A stretch of 64,000 nt of DNA from Paraspadella gotoi (GCA_051294375.1 CM119268.1:368415-432414), one strand, 5' to 3'; numbered from the stretch's first letter, positions 1 to 11,739 are shown. A program made the numbers and translations. The notes: generated by a model not told the origin, from the sequence alone.

Positions 1-1202
1 NNNNNNNNNNNNNNNNNNNNNNNNNNNNTCTCGTTCGCACGTTTTTCCACGATTTTTTTCCTTCGAGTCAAGGAGCTCGCGAACAGTAACAACGAATTTA
101 AAATTCTAAAGTCAAACAAATAAAATTTAATTCAAAATCGCCAAGTGTTTTCTACAAACTACGACTTTTCTGTTCTCAAAAGTTATAAAAATATTAGAAA
201 AACGATATTTGAAACGAAAGAGAGAGAAAGAGATAGAAAGAGAAAGAGATAGAAAGAGAATGACAGAAAGAGAAAAATATGAATTGAGAAATAAAAAGAA
301 AATCTGAGCAAAGAGTAATTTTAAACTGATGAGCGGGGTTTTTTTGTTTGAATTCATACACTAAATGCTAAATGCTAAATACCGGAGGATTTTTCTCATA
401 GTTACATCGTTGAAATTTTTTTTAATGGTTTATAGGCAGTAAGAAATGAAAAAAAGGGAAGAATAATTTTAAAAAATGTTTTCGTCGTATATTTTATTTT
501 TTATTTTTAGTCAGAAATTTTGTATTATTTTTTTTTCAAATTTCTTCTCCATTTTGAATTTTTGTTTGTAATTTTAAAACAGTTTTTGACGATTTAAAAC
601 TTTTCTCATTGCTAATATAAGCGTTTTTATTGGAATGCAACAAGGTTGATTCAGTACAAAAAACAAACAAAANNNNNNNNNNNNNNNNNNNNNNNNNNNN
701 NNNNNNNNNNNNNNNNNNNNNNNNNNNNNNNNNNNNNNNNNNNNNNNNNNNNNNNNNNNNNNNNNNNNNNNNNNNNNNNNNNNNNNNNNNNNNNNNNNNN
801 NNNNNNNNNNNNNNNNNNNNNNNNNNNNNNNNNNNNNNNNNNNNNNNNNNNNNNNNNNNNNNNNNNNNNNNNNNNNNNNNNNNNNNNNNNNNNNNNNNNN
901 NNNNNNNNNNNNNNNATTGTTAAACATAGTTATTAAGTCATGATAACCAAACAAGTTACGAAGTTTAAGAATACATTCCCATCGATAGTATCCAAAGATT
1001 TCCCGAATTTTCTTTTCTTTGTGTTTCTGTTATTTCAACCTTTTTTTATTTAATTTGATTATTTTAATTAATTTTGTTCCTTTATTTTATTTTTCTCTTT
1101 TCCGTTTCTTTTTTATATTTTTTCTTTCTTTTATTAACTTTTTTCTTTTTATCTTTTCTTTTATTCTCTCACGATTTATGCGTCCCTGCTGTTTGGGGTG
1201 AG

Positions 1203-1235
<33 letters not shown>

Positions 1236-1283
1236 NNNNNNNNNNNNNNNNNNNNNTCTCTCTCTCTCTCTCTCTCTCTCTCT
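1203..1283. repeat. (GA)n / gap / (CT)n dinucleotide array
   Basis: A (GA)n run meets a 21-N gap and continues as (CT)n. The change of strand composition across the gap means either an inverted pair of tracts or a mis-joined contig end. Confidence 0.85.
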
Positions 1284-4006
1284 AAAATCCCCGGGGAAAA
1301 AGTTGATGGACGTCAAGTTTGTAGGAGATAAGGCAGGACCAGAGAAAAGATACGGTGCTATCAAGAGAAGAATAGAGAGGGAGAGAGAGGAAAAAAGAGA
1401 AAGAGTTAGGAAAAACGAGAGGGAGACATAGCAAAAAGAGAGGGAAAGATAGGAAAAAAGTTTGGGAGAGAGAGAGGAAAATAGAGAAGGAGAGATAGGA
1501 AAAAAGAGAGGGAGAGATGATAAAATGAGAGGGAGAGATAAGAAAAAATAAAAGTGGAAATCTCACTATCACTCACTCTACATCTCGCTTTATTTATCTC
1601 TCTCTCTCTCTCTCTCTCTCTNNNNNNNNNNNNNNNNNNNNNNNNNNNNNNNNNNNNNNNNNNNNNNNNNNNNNNNNNNNNNNNNNNNNNNNNNNNNNNN
1701 NNNNNNNNNNNNNNNNNNNNNNNNNNNNNNNNNNNNNNNNNNNNNNNNNNNNNNNNNNNNNNNNNNNNNNNNNNNNNNNNNNNNNNNNNNNNNNNNNNNN
1801 NNNNNNNNNNNNNNNNNNNNNNNNNNNNNNNNNNNNNNNNCGTCGTCGTCGTCATCGTCGTCATCGTCATTTTCGTGTTCGTTGTACAGGAAAAACGTAT
1901 TTAAAAAAGAAAGTAAGAATATTGAACGAATTTTTAACTAAGTAACATTTTAACAAACAATTTTCAAAAAAGTTGTGAAAATGTTTTAAAAATATATATT
2001 AGATAAAAAATAGGAACGTAAAATTTTTAATTTCACTCTNNNNNNNNNNNNNNNNNNNNNNNNNNNNNNNNNNNNNNNNNNNNNNNNNNNNNNNNNNNNN
2101 NNNNNNNNNNNNNNNNNNNNNNNNNNNNNNNNNNNNNNNNNNNNNNNNNNNNNNNNNNNNNNNNNNNNNNNNNNNNNNNNNNNNNNNNNNNTTTCTTTTA
2201 AAAATATATTTATTATTTTTTTAAATACATGCTTAAAACGCACGCAATTTATTATTTAACACGGGATTGGAATAATCATTAAAATATAACATGATGATGA
2301 GGGACCTGTTGTCCTGAGATCTTTTGATATTTCATAAAAAGTCACTAACCAAGACGACGACGACGACGACGACGACAAGGACCTTCTGCAGTGAAATGTT
2401 TAAAAATAAAGAGAACTAATTTGTTTGTAAACAAAAGAGGAAAGAAAAGAGAAAAAAATACGGCCCGGTCATATTTTTTTCCGCAGAGTCAANNNNNNNN
2501 NNNNNNNNNNNNNNNNNNNNNNNNNNNNNNNNNNNNNNNNNNNNNNNNNNNNNNNNNNNNNNNNNNNNNNNNNNNNNNNNNNNNNNNNNNNNNNNNNNNN
2601 NNNNNNNNNNNNNNNNNNNNNNNNNNNNNNNNNNNNNNNNNNNNNNNNNNNNNNNNNNNNNNNNNNNNNNNNNNNNNNNNNNNNNNNNNNNNNNNNNNNN
2701 NNNNNNNNNNNNNNNNNNNNNNNNNNNNNNNNNNNNNNNNNNNNNNNNNNNNNNNNNNNNNNNNNNNNNNNNNNNNNNNNNNNNNNNNNNNNNNNNNNNN
2801 NNNNNNNNNNNNNNNNNNNNNNNNNNNNNNNNNNNNNNNNNNNNNNNNNNNNNNNNNNNNNNNNNNNNNNNNNNNNNNNNNNNNNNNNNNNNNNNNNNNN
2901 NNNNNNNNNNNNNNNNNNNNNNNNNNNNNNNNNNNNNNNNNNNNNNNNNNNNNNNNNNNNNNNNNNNNNNNNNNNNNNNNNNNNNNNNNNNNNNNNNNNN
3001 NNNNNNNNNNNNNNNNNNNNNNNTTCTTTTCTTTTCATTTCTTTTCTTTTCTTTTCTTTTTTTTCTTTTTTTTTCCAGTTTCCCTTTTTAAATGCTCTTG
3101 TTTCTCCTTTGTTAAACCAAGAATGGAAAAGCGACTTCTCTTTTCATTGCTCTCTCTCTCTCTCTCTCTCTNNNNNNNNNNCTCTCTCTCTTTCTCTCTC
3201 TCTCTCTCTTTTCCTAAGAAAAGAGAGAATTTCTGTTTTTGCTCTCAGTTAAATAATTGCTTTGGCTGCACGTGCCACGTACAAAGGTTCCCGCTGTCTT
3301 TCTCTCTCGGTCTCTCTCTCTCTTTCTCTTTCTCGGAAATGCCTTTTAAAATGAAATTTCTTTTCAAAAAAGGAACTAAACGAAAAAAATACGAAGCGGA
3401 AGTCAGAAGAAGAAAAGAGAAAACAAAATTTCAATGCAACGCATCGCTATGGGAATATTATTTGGTTGGTCAGTCAATTTTACGATTGGATAATTCTCTT
3501 CGCTGATTATTCTTTAGGCGTATTAAGTTAATTTCTTAAAAAAAATTGTGATGAAATTGCTACAACTTATATAAATATTATCAATTTATTTAATAAATAA
3601 GCTATGTTGATTTTTGAAATAATAATTTATTGTTATTTTTTAAACTTTTACCAGTACAGTTTATCGTTAAATAAAGACATAAACATTATACTTTGAGCAT
3701 TGTATTTGAAATTGATACTATTTAGCCAAAACACATCAATTTTTTAATTAACTTTGCTATTGATATACCCAAATTAAAACTTTTTTCTATTCATAAAAAT
3801 ATAGAATTTTAGGAACGCATCTAAACTTTCATATCTACATCTGACAATAAAACCCAAATTCCTTCGAAAAAAAAAATCATTTTTTTCCCCCCAAGTTTTT
3901 ATTTGACATCCATCATCGTTTGTCGACTGAGGAAAATTTTTTTTGTCACATTTCATGTTTAAGTTATTTTTTCTTTAGCGCTCTCTCTCTCAGTACTAAA
4001 TATCCC

Positions 4007-4237
4007 CTCTCTCTCTCTCTNNNNNNNNNNNNNNNNNNNNNNNNNNNNNNNNNNNNNNNNNNNNNNNNNNNNNNNNNNNNNNNNNNNNNNNNNNNNNNNN
4101 NNNNNNNNNNNNNNNNNNNNNNNNNNNNNNNNNNNNNNNNNNNNNNNNNNNNNNNNNNNNNNNNNNNNNNNNNNNNNNNNNNNNNNNNNNNNNNNNNNNN
4201 NNNNNNNNNNNNNNNNNNNNNNNNNNNNNNNNNNNNN

Positions 4238-4267
<30 letters not shown>
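4007..4267. repeat. (CT)n array interrupted by a 217-N gap
   Basis: (CT)n is present on both sides of the gap at 4021-4237. The missing bases are probably more of the same dinucleotide. Confidence 0.8.
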
Positions 4268-4269
<2 letters not shown>

Positions 4270-4404
4270 ACTCATTCCATTAATTCTTTAGAATCCATTT
4301 ATTGCGGTTGTGATCTCTCGATCTTGAATCTTCTTTCGACCTTATTTTCCATGAAGGCCCCATTTTAACTTAAATTCTGAATCAGGTTACTTTTGTGAGT
4401 TAAA

Positions 4405-5060
4405 GACTAGGTTAGTGGTTAGGATTAGTAATTATGTCAGGGATTACATTAGTTATTAAGGTTAGGAACTTGGTTTGTGATTAGGGTTATGGATTAGGAT
4501 TAAGATTAGGGTTAGGTGTTGGACATGAACTCTAAACTTAAGGTTAGGGGTTAGGGATTAGGGAATAAGGATTAGGGTTAAGGTTAGGGATTAGAATTAG
4601 CGATTAGGGTTATGGTTAGGGATTAGCAAGATAGAGGGGCGTTTACCGCCACAGCTCTTCCCCATACCCGTCGTCGCCTCCTCCTCATCCTCTCGTCATC
4701 CCCTCTTCATCCCTCCGGCAACCCTCGGGCCTGGACCAAGGAATTCTCTCTCAGCTCAGCTCTCCGGGAGTTAGGCAGAGTCGCGCTCAACCCACAAGTC
4801 AGGGCACAAGAAACCTCCCTATCTTTACTTACCTCTTTTACCTAATGAAAGACTAGATTAGGTTTAGGATTAGGGTTAAGGCTTAGAGGTTAGGGATTAG
4901 GGATGGGGATTAGGGTGAGGGATTAAGGTTAGGGATAGGGATTAGGGTTAGGGTTAGGGGTTAAGGTTAGGCATTAGGATTAGGATTAGGGTTAGTAATT
5001 AGGGTTATGGTTAGGGATTAGTATCAGGGTTAGGGATTTGGGTTAGGGGTGGGGTATAGG
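4405..5060 (+). repeat. Degenerate telomere-like TTAGGG/TTAGGGA array
   Basis: Irregular alternation of GGGTTA and GGGATTA with scattered point changes, interrupted at about 4628-4860 by a GC-richer single-copy-looking segment. The degeneracy and internal position make it an interstitial array, not a chromosome end. Confidence 0.85.
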
Positions 5061-5654
5061 TAGGGGGAGCCTAACTCAGTAAGGTGGTTAAGAAATTTGA
5101 ATTAAGCACCTGCTCAAACGAAAATTTAGACATTTTTTAAAAAAATGGAATAGACAAAACATTTTAATATTACTCCATACTCCATATATTAATTTTTTAA
5201 TATTTATTTATAAATAGGAAAGGCTAAAATTTTTTTTAGGATTTTTTTATTTTTAGGATATGATTCAAAAAGTTGTCTGCACAAAGTATAATTATTTTCT
5301 CGATATTTTGATCATAAGTGGGTGAAAAATATGAAAAACTATTTATAATCATCATCATCATCAATTTTATTACTTTTTCTTTATTTTGACCTAGAAAACA
5401 TAAAACTTTTTGAAAGTGGTAATTATATATTTTTTATTTAACTTTTTAAGCTCTATCAGAATCCATCAAAAAAAGTTAAGATTGAATAAAAAAATTTTTA
5501 TTATTTTATAATAATTTTGTAATTTTGATAACAACAATAAAAGCATTAAAATAAAACTTTTTTAAAAAATTATTTATTCACCTGAAAGTAGACTTCAAGA
5601 CTAAAGTTTTGAACCCCCGCCCCTATTGAATTTAATTTCATAGTAGATTTCTAG

Positions 5655-5835
5655 TATAGGGTTAGGGATTAGGGTTTTGGTTAGGGAATAGGATAGGATT
5701 AGGATTAGGGATTCGGGATGGGGATGAGGGTTAGGGATGAGGGTTAGGGATTAGGGTTAAGGTTAGGGATTAGGATTAAGATTAGGGTTAGGGACTAGGG
5801 TTAGGGATTAGAGTTAGGGTTAGGGATTAGTTTAT
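5655..5835 (+). repeat. Second block of telomere-like repeats in element T copy 3
   Basis: Same GGGTTA/GGGATTA mixture as at 4405-5060, separated from it by about 590 bases of AT-rich DNA. Confidence 0.8.
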
Positions 5836-6245
5836 AAGTCTAAAAAATATTTAGATTAAATATAATAAATAATATTAATTCTGGGAAAAACTAACAAAAA
5901 TGGGACACTCTCGAATAAGTGAGCCCATTTTTTATCTCTTAGTTGTTCGTGTGCAGAAGTAGGACATACAGTAAATATGCTTACAATTTATACTTTATTG
6001 TTTTCCCTTTAATAACTATTTCGGAACTGCTTCATTAAATAATACAAGTCAAGTTAAACGTTTTCACAATACTTAAAAACAATTATTTGTTTTTTAATCG
6101 AATATTCATATAAAAAATTCTGATTTCACTAAAGTCCTTTTTTTAAATTTTTGTCGCTTTTGGAATTGTCTTTATTTGTCTTTAATTATGAAATAAAATT
6201 CAGAGAGAAAAGAATTTATTTGTGCAACAACTTTTATTGTTAGTA

Positions 6246-6283
6246 TACATACATGTTTCGACTTTTGTAAAAGTCTTCTTCAG
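6246..6283 (-). ncRNA. Hammerhead ribozyme core (Penelope/retrozyme-like)
   Basis: On the minus strand the order is CTGAAGA, a stem-loop formed by GACTTTT and AAAAGTC around AC, then GAAA, then a mini stem III (ACAT-GT-ATGT) and the nucleotide after which cleavage is expected. This matches the hammerhead core CUGANGA...GAAA. Penelope-like elements and metazoan retrozymes are known to carry such ribozymes with a very short stem III. I could not identify stem I by eye. The same layout recurs at 41925-41970 and 56090-56135. It lies alone, about 110 bases before the foldback at 6391. Confidence 0.6.
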
Positions 6284-6390
6284 TGCTTATTTTGTTTGTG
6301 AAAGGAGACAAATTTTGTTTCACAAGTAAACTGTGAGAGACTTAATAAATAAGTAAGTAGATAACTGCACACAATGAAATAAAATTCAAA

Positions 6391-7342
6391 TACATGGTGA
6401 CAATTTTACAAGCGCCGGTAGAAATACGCTGTCATTTGCAAACCAGTGGTTATTTCTTTAATTTTAAAAATTAGTTGAGTAGAACATATTTAAGTCATTT
6501 ATGTGTTCAAATTTTATATTGATCAGTTAAGATATGCCTTAGCAATGAGTGGAGAAAGTTGGCTTGTAAAATCGGGTTTCAGTTTCCAACTCACTGTTTT
6601 TAAATTCTTTTTTTTTAAACTTTTAGCTCTTTTTTAAACAAAATATTTATTAAGATATTAACAATATTAATATCCTCAGAAAGCCTTTAAAAAAATGAAG
6701 AGAATAATATACTTACGAAAGCTCTAACATAAAAATTAAGCCTTGATTCAATTAAGCGAGTCAAAAGTTAATTATCTAAAATTTTAAATCTTTTTTTAAA
6801 ATATATGACCTGATTAAATTATTATAACATAAAATATTATTATTTATATAAGTATCATGAAAGAGCCTGAAAAAAGGAGATTTAAGATAGCCAATCACAA
6901 TTTGATAAAAATCTTAAATTTACCCTCCAGCTATTGATTTTTGGAAAGATGTTTTGTTTTTGAGTATCCTAATAAAATTAAAGCTGGGCTGGTTAAATTT
7001 TATACTACAGTATTTGAAAGTATGTCATTCTCTTTAGATTTGAAAGGGCTTTCAGAATATAATAATATTAATATTATTTTATTTTAAATTTCTTCAGAAA
7101 ACTTACTGAAAGTAAGAAAAAAAATTGAATTTAAAAAAGTGAGTTAGAAAATGAAACCCGATTTTACAATCCAAATTTCTCCACTCATTGCCAAGGCATA
7201 TCTTAACTGATCAATGTAAAATTTGAACACATAAATGACTTTAATATGTTCTACTGAACTAATTTTTAAAATCAATGAACTAACCACTGGTTTGCAAATG
7301 ACAGCGTATTTCTACCGGCGCTTGTAAAATTGTCACCATGTA
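6391..7342. mobile_element. 952-bp foldback/MITE-like element with about 205-bp inverted arms
   Basis: The left arm 6391-6595 (starting TACATGGTGACAATTTTACA) is repeated inverted at 7140-7342, ending in its reverse complement. Both arms contain the GCGCCGGTAGAAATACGCTG block and the GATCAGTTAAGATATGCCTT block. Inside these arms a weaker inverted relation continues (for example AGAAAGCCTTT near 6680 against AAAGGGCTTTCAG near 7045), so nearly the whole element is a degenerate palindrome. No open frame of note. The graded divergence argues for a real old element and not an assembly artefact. Confidence 0.85.
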
Positions 7343-7384
7343 TATATTTAAAAATATCTTTCCTTTTTTTTCTTTCACCTTTTG

Positions 7385-7660
7385 TCGCCTTATTCTCTTT
7401 CCTTTTTTTCCCTTCTTTCTTTTCTTGTCTTTTCTTTTCTTTTCTTTTCTTTTCTTTTCTTTTCTTTTCTTTTCTTTTCTTTTCTTTTCTTTTCTTTTCT
7501 ATTCTTTTATTTTTTTTTCTTTTCTTTTCGTGTCTTTTCTTGTCTTTTTTTGTCTTTTCTTTCCTTTCCTCTGCTTTACTTTCCCTTCCTTTCCTTTCCT
7601 TTCCTTTCCTTTCCTTTCCTTTCCTTTCCTTTCCTTTCCTTTTCCTTTCCTTTCTTTTCC
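7385..7660. repeat. (TTTTC)n and (TTTCC)n pentanucleotide arrays
   Basis: A TTTTC array at roughly 7410-7500 is followed by a diverged bridge and a TTTCC array at about 7582-7640. All strands and frames stay open only because the pentamer lacks stops; the Phe-Ser-Leu frames are not genes. Confidence 0.95.
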
Positions 7661-7815
7661 ATTACTTTTTCCTATTTGGCCCAAATCTTATCTCAATTTT
7701 GTTTCAAATTCTAAAAAATTCTACTCTTCATTTGAGTATTTTTTTTCATTTGCAAATTTCTCCGTTTGTCATTGAATTTTTTTCCCTGGTAAACATTGTC
7801 GCCACGGATTTACAC

Positions 7816-7824
7816 TCTCTCTCT

Positions 7825-7872
<48 letters not shown>

Positions 7873-7988
7873 CTCATAGAATTTGAATTTGTCCTCGCTT
7901 CCCGGATTAACAAGTCTCAAGTCCTTTCCTTGGCACTTCTGTTCCCTTAATCCTCTGATTTACTTTTCTTCTTCTTCTGCTTCTTCTT

Positions 7989-8055
<67 letters not shown>

Positions 8056-8080
8056 CTATGATATATATAATATATATATA

Positions 8081-8121
<41 letters not shown>
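7816..8121. repeat. (CT)n arrays and a (TA)n array
   Basis: (CT)n at 7816-7869 and about 7989-8031 runs directly into (TA)n to 8121, with two short interruptions. Confidence 0.95.
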
Positions 8122-8225
8122 GATAAAAAAGAATGAGCGTTTTCAGATTCACATGACTTAGATGTGGCCTCTTTATTTTTTGTCCAGGAGTGTATATAAA
8201 CGTTGTGCGTCAAAATAACATTTTT

Positions 8226-8890
8226 CGCAGGATCTGCTTACAGCAGACCCCGACTCTATAATTCACTTTGTCGGTATGTCGGTCCGCCCCCCAATCTTGT
8301 CAGAATCATGTCAGAACATTGAATTATGATAAATTTGGAAAAAAATGTTTTAAGTCCGTCCGTCCGTCTGTCTGTCTAATCGTCTGTCTGTCTGTCCGTC
8401 TGTCCGTCCCACCTCAACAAAAAACACCAACTACTCGTGATTTGATGGATGGTTTGGAATGAAATGTTGTTTGTGGGTAGGAAAGTGTGTGATTGAACAG
8501 GAAATAAAGTTTCGATGGAATCGTCCAAGTGGAAATGAGTTAAAACGGAAAAAACAAACAATATATTTCACTATTTGATTATGTTTTTTTCTTTTCATAT
8601 TAAATGTAAATTCAAGGTGCATTAATTCATTATTAATAAATAAGTAATTAATTAATTTTTCATTATTTGTAATTAATTAATTAATCAATTTTTTTTGTGA
8701 ATGAAATTGTTGTTTTGTGATTGAGAGGCGAGAAAAAGTGGAAAACGATTTTGACACAAATAAAAAACTAATATTAATTGATTAATTAATTAGTTAATTA
8801 TTTAATTAAATAATTAATTAAATAATTATCTGATTAGCTGCTTACCGCGAATGACGAGGGCAGTTCCGGTATTGTTTGCTCAAATTTTGT
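8226..8890 (+). mobile_element. Family S element, copy A (DINE/Helentron-like)
   Basis: Begins with the hairpin block GGATCTGCTTACAGCAGACC followed by CCGACTCTATAATTCACTTT, then a (GTCC/GTCT)n microsatellite (8357-8408), the CACCAACTACTCGTGATTTG block, TTAATTAA-rich DNA, and ends with the TTCCGGTATTGTTTGCTCAA block near 8890. The same order of blocks is found in six other places in the window. No coding capacity. Confidence 0.8.
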
Positions 8891-9097
8891 TAACGTTAAA
8901 ATTGATTTTCTCAATGTAAGTAAATAATTAATGATATAGCTTAATAAAAATATCAAAAGATACATTGATCGCAATCCCCAGAGGTTTTTTTAAATATGGG
9001 TATAATAATATATCAAACAAAATATTTTCTTAATATGATAAATATTTCTTTTTAAAAAACTGTCATAAAAATCGAGAAGGACAGATTTTCCGTAACA

Positions 9098-9358
9098 TAT
9101 TCATTTTCCTTATGACGACATTCATTTTCCAAGATAGTATATTTCTCTTCTCTTCTTCCTTTTGGCGACATATTAATTTTCTAAATGATATATTTCTCTT
9201 CTCTTCTTCCTTTTGGCAATATATTCATTTTCCAAGATGGTATATTTCTTTTCTCTTTTGCCTTATGACGACATTCATTTTCCAAGATATTTTTCTTCTC
9301 CTTTTCCTTTTGGCGATATATTCATTTTCCAAGATAGTATATTTCTCTTCTCTTCACC
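9098..9358. repeat. Minisatellite, about 50-54-bp unit, about five copies
   Basis: Recurring TTCATTTTCCAAGATAGTAT followed by TTTCTCTTCTCTTCTTCC and TTTTGGCGACATA, with copies differing by substitutions and small deletions. Confidence 0.8.
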
Positions 9359-9380
9359 ATAAATAGTCATAACCTTAATA

Positions 9381-9409
9381 ATTTGTTTTCTCTCTTTCTC
9401 TCTCTTCTT

Positions 9410-9476
<67 letters not shown>

Positions 9477-9598
9477 TCTCTCTCTCTTTTTCTCTCTCTC
9501 TCTCTCTCTCATTTCTGGGAAAATTGGATTCCTTTTTTTTCTGCCGAAACTCGAACCCGTTGACGCACGGATCAAAGTGAGAGCGAGAAGGAGTCATT

Positions 9599-9673
<75 letters not shown>

Positions 9674-9885
9674 TCTTCTCTCTCTCTCCTCTCTCTCTCC
9701 TCTAAAGGATCAAAGACGGAGCGGAACGTCGCCACTTTTTTCCCCACCACGATTAATCGAAAATCAGGCCGAATTTTTTGATGGAATTTTTCTCTCCGTC
9801 TCTCTCCTGTCTCTCTCTCCTCTCTCTCTCTCTCTCTCCTTCTCTCTCCTGTTTTCTTTCTTTCTCGTTTCATCTATCTCTCTCT

Positions 9886-9930
<45 letters not shown>

Positions 9931-9960
9931 CTCTTCTCTCTCTCTCTCCCACATCTCTCC
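9381..9960. repeat. Cluster of three long (CT)n arrays
   Basis: Near-pure (CT)n at about 9381-9510, 9598-9702 and 9794-9956, separated by two short non-repetitive segments (9511-9597 and 9703-9793) that I do not recognise. The Ser-Leu and Arg-Glu frames over this stretch are repeat translations. Confidence 0.95.
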
Positions 9961-10074
9961 TTTCTACTGGCCTCAACTGTGATTGGCAGATCAGACATGA
10001 ACCAATTTAGAATGAAAAGGATTTTTGTCGCAGAAAAAAAACCATCAAATGCCTTAAAACGCTGTCACTCACAG

Positions 10075-10180
10075 TGAGAAAGAGAGAGAAAGAGACTGGG
10101 AGAGAGAGAGGGATAGAAAGAGAGAGAGTGGGAGAGAAGAAGAGAGAGAAAGAAGAGAGAGAGAGAGAGATAGAAAGGCG
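10075..10180. repeat. (GA)n-rich purine tract
   Basis: Interrupted GAGAGA sequence on the plus strand, the opposite strand bias to the CT cluster just before it. Confidence 0.9.
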
Positions 10181-10449
10181 ACTTAAATAGAAAATTAAAC
10201 ATTTTATTTATTTTCATTTATGTATTATTCCGAGGCCGAGGCGCGTTGCGTGCCCTTTCCGTTGGGCGAGAGGGTGTTGTAAATCTCAAGCGCCATATAA
10301 TTATATTGAAGAAATAATAATAATAAAATAAAATAAAATAAAAAAAAGGAATTAATTAAAAGCGAAACAAAAAAAAATCTCCGGAGAATCGAGTTTTCGT
10401 CTCTCAGGAGCGATAATTAGAAATCGGTCGGATTGAATTTCATTTCCGA

Positions 10450-10540
<91 letters not shown>

Positions 10541-10858
10541 GACCCAAATATTCAGTCCCTGCGAAAATCGTAAAGACAGAGAAAGGAGACGCTGAATAAA
10601 AAATATTAAAAATTAAAAAAATTAAAAATTTCTTTTTATTCTATAATATTTTTCATATTTCTACTTTTCAGGCTTAAACGTCGCATGACTGAGTTGTCCA
10701 TTCTTGTGATAGGACTCGGTTATCGTTGGTACGAACCCTTCCCGAATTATCCTGTAGTCGAGCATTGCAATAAGCTGACCCCGTCATAAGCATGACACCT
10801 TCAGTCGTGACCAGGTTGCTCACTTATTAATACCATCAGCTCATGATATTTAGTTCCC
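10181..10858. other. Mostly non-repetitive stretch containing an 89-base (CT)n array
   Basis: Pure (CT)n occupies about 10451-10539. The flanks, including 10670-10858, look single-copy; I see no open frame of interest, RNA gene or element end in them. Confidence 0.75.
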
Positions 10859-11146
10859 GAAATCGATCCCCAATTGTACCGTGATAGATCCCCAATTGTA
10901 CTGCGATCGATCCCCAATTGTAACGTGATCGATCCCCAATTGTACCGAGATCGATCCCCAATTGTACCGAGATCGATCCCCAATTTTACCGCGATCGATC
11001 CCCAATTGTACCGCGATCGATCCCCAATTGTACCAAGATCGATCCCCAATTGTACCGCGATAGATCCCTAATTGTACCGAGATCGATCCCCAATTGTACC
11101 GCGATCGATCCCCAAGTGTACCGAGATAGATCCCCAATGGTACCTC
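10859..11146. repeat. 22-bp minisatellite, about 13 copies
   Basis: Unit GATCGATCCCCAATTGTACC plus two bases (GC, GA or AA). Spacing between consecutive GATCGATCC starts is 22 (for example 10993 and 11015). Because 22 is not a multiple of 3, the reported repetitive peptides cycle every 22 residues, which marks them as non-coding. Confidence 0.95.
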
Positions 11147-11279
11147 CCCAGCGTGAAGCGTGAGGACGGCCGTAAACCGCCTTGGGGTCGTGAAAAACCC
11201 TCTCCTCCTCTTCCTCTTCCTCCTCCCATAAACTCCTCAATCGTTGATCTCCTCATAAATTTTGTTTCTTCGACTTGGA

Positions 11280-11635
11280 ATCCAATAATCTTCGTTCCGT
11301 TGGTCGGTCTGTCTGTCTCCCGGTCGGTCCGTCTGTCCCTCTTGGTTGCTCTGTCTCTCTCTCGGTCGGTTGGTCTGTCTCTCTGTCGATATGTATTTCA
11401 GTAGGACGATCTGTCTGCCTCGCAGTTGGTTCCGTTGGTTTATCTGTGGATCAGTTGGTCAGTCTCTCTCCATTTTGTCTGTCTGTTTGTCTCTCTCCAT
11501 TCTGTCTGTCGGTCTGTCTCTCTCCATTCTGTCTGTCGGTTTGTCTCTCTCCATTCTGTCTGTCGGTCTGTCTCTCTCCATTCTGTCTGTCGGTCTGTCT
11601 CTCTCCATTCTGTCTGTCGGTCCGTCTCTCGGTCA
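11280..11635. repeat. GTCTGTC-rich DNA followed by a 27-bp minisatellite
   Basis: From about 11455, the unit GTCTCTCTCCATTCTGTCTG plus TCGGTCT recurs about six times with period 27. The preceding 11290-11450 is a looser GGTC/GTCTG mixture from which the ordered repeat may have arisen. Confidence 0.9.
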
Positions 11636-11739
11636 CCAGCTGCAAGGAAAGTAACGTGTGTACGTGTCATGTAGAAATGTGTAGAGATTTCGGAATTCAA
11701 GAGAAATGATAAAAATTGTTAATCAAAAATATTGGAGAA

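Larger units (their letters stand above)
1..4337. other. AT-rich, heavily gapped left end with no recognisable gene
   Basis: N runs occupy 1-28, 673-915, 1236-1256, 1622-1840, 2040-2191, 2493-3023, 3172-3181 and 4021-4237. Several start or end directly in (CT)n or (GA)n, so assembly broke at those tracts. Between gaps I see AT-rich DNA, purine-rich GA sequence (1360-1550), short (CGT)n at 1841-1872, (GAC)n at 2351-2385, and pyrimidine tracts at 1010-1180 and 3024-3080. Open frames here only translate these tracts or span Ns. The stretch 3500-3960 is plain AT-rich DNA with nothing I can assign. Confidence 0.8.
4338..5925 (-). mobile_element. Element T, copy 3 (reverse), with telomere-like array
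   Basis: Read on the minus strand this copy begins near 5925 with GGCTC...GAGAGTGTCCCATTT, then TTTTTCCCAGAATTAAT, then telomere-like repeats (seen as TTAGGG/TTAGGGA on the plus strand at about 5655-5835 and 4405-5060). It ends near 4338 with AAAATGGGGCCTTCATGG and AAATAAGG. The same order of parts occurs at 54781-55422 and 29337-29853. Two non-telomeric inserts interrupt the array: a GC-richer stretch at about 4628-4860 and AT-rich DNA at 5060-5650. No transposase frame is present. The family is defined only by comparison inside this window. Confidence 0.6.

Noticed and set aside
4405-5835. Chromosome end (true telomere)
   Set aside because: The repeats are degenerate, interrupted by other DNA, flanked by unique sequence on both sides, and the same flanks occur at two other internal loci.
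9545-9575. Possible tRNA B box on the minus strand (GGGTTCGAGTTTCGG)
   Set aside because: No A box at the right distance and no foldable arms; flanked by (CT)n on both sides.
10859-11146. CRISPR-like array (regular 22-bp repeats)
   Set aside because: There are no spacers; units follow one another directly, and the context is eukaryotic.
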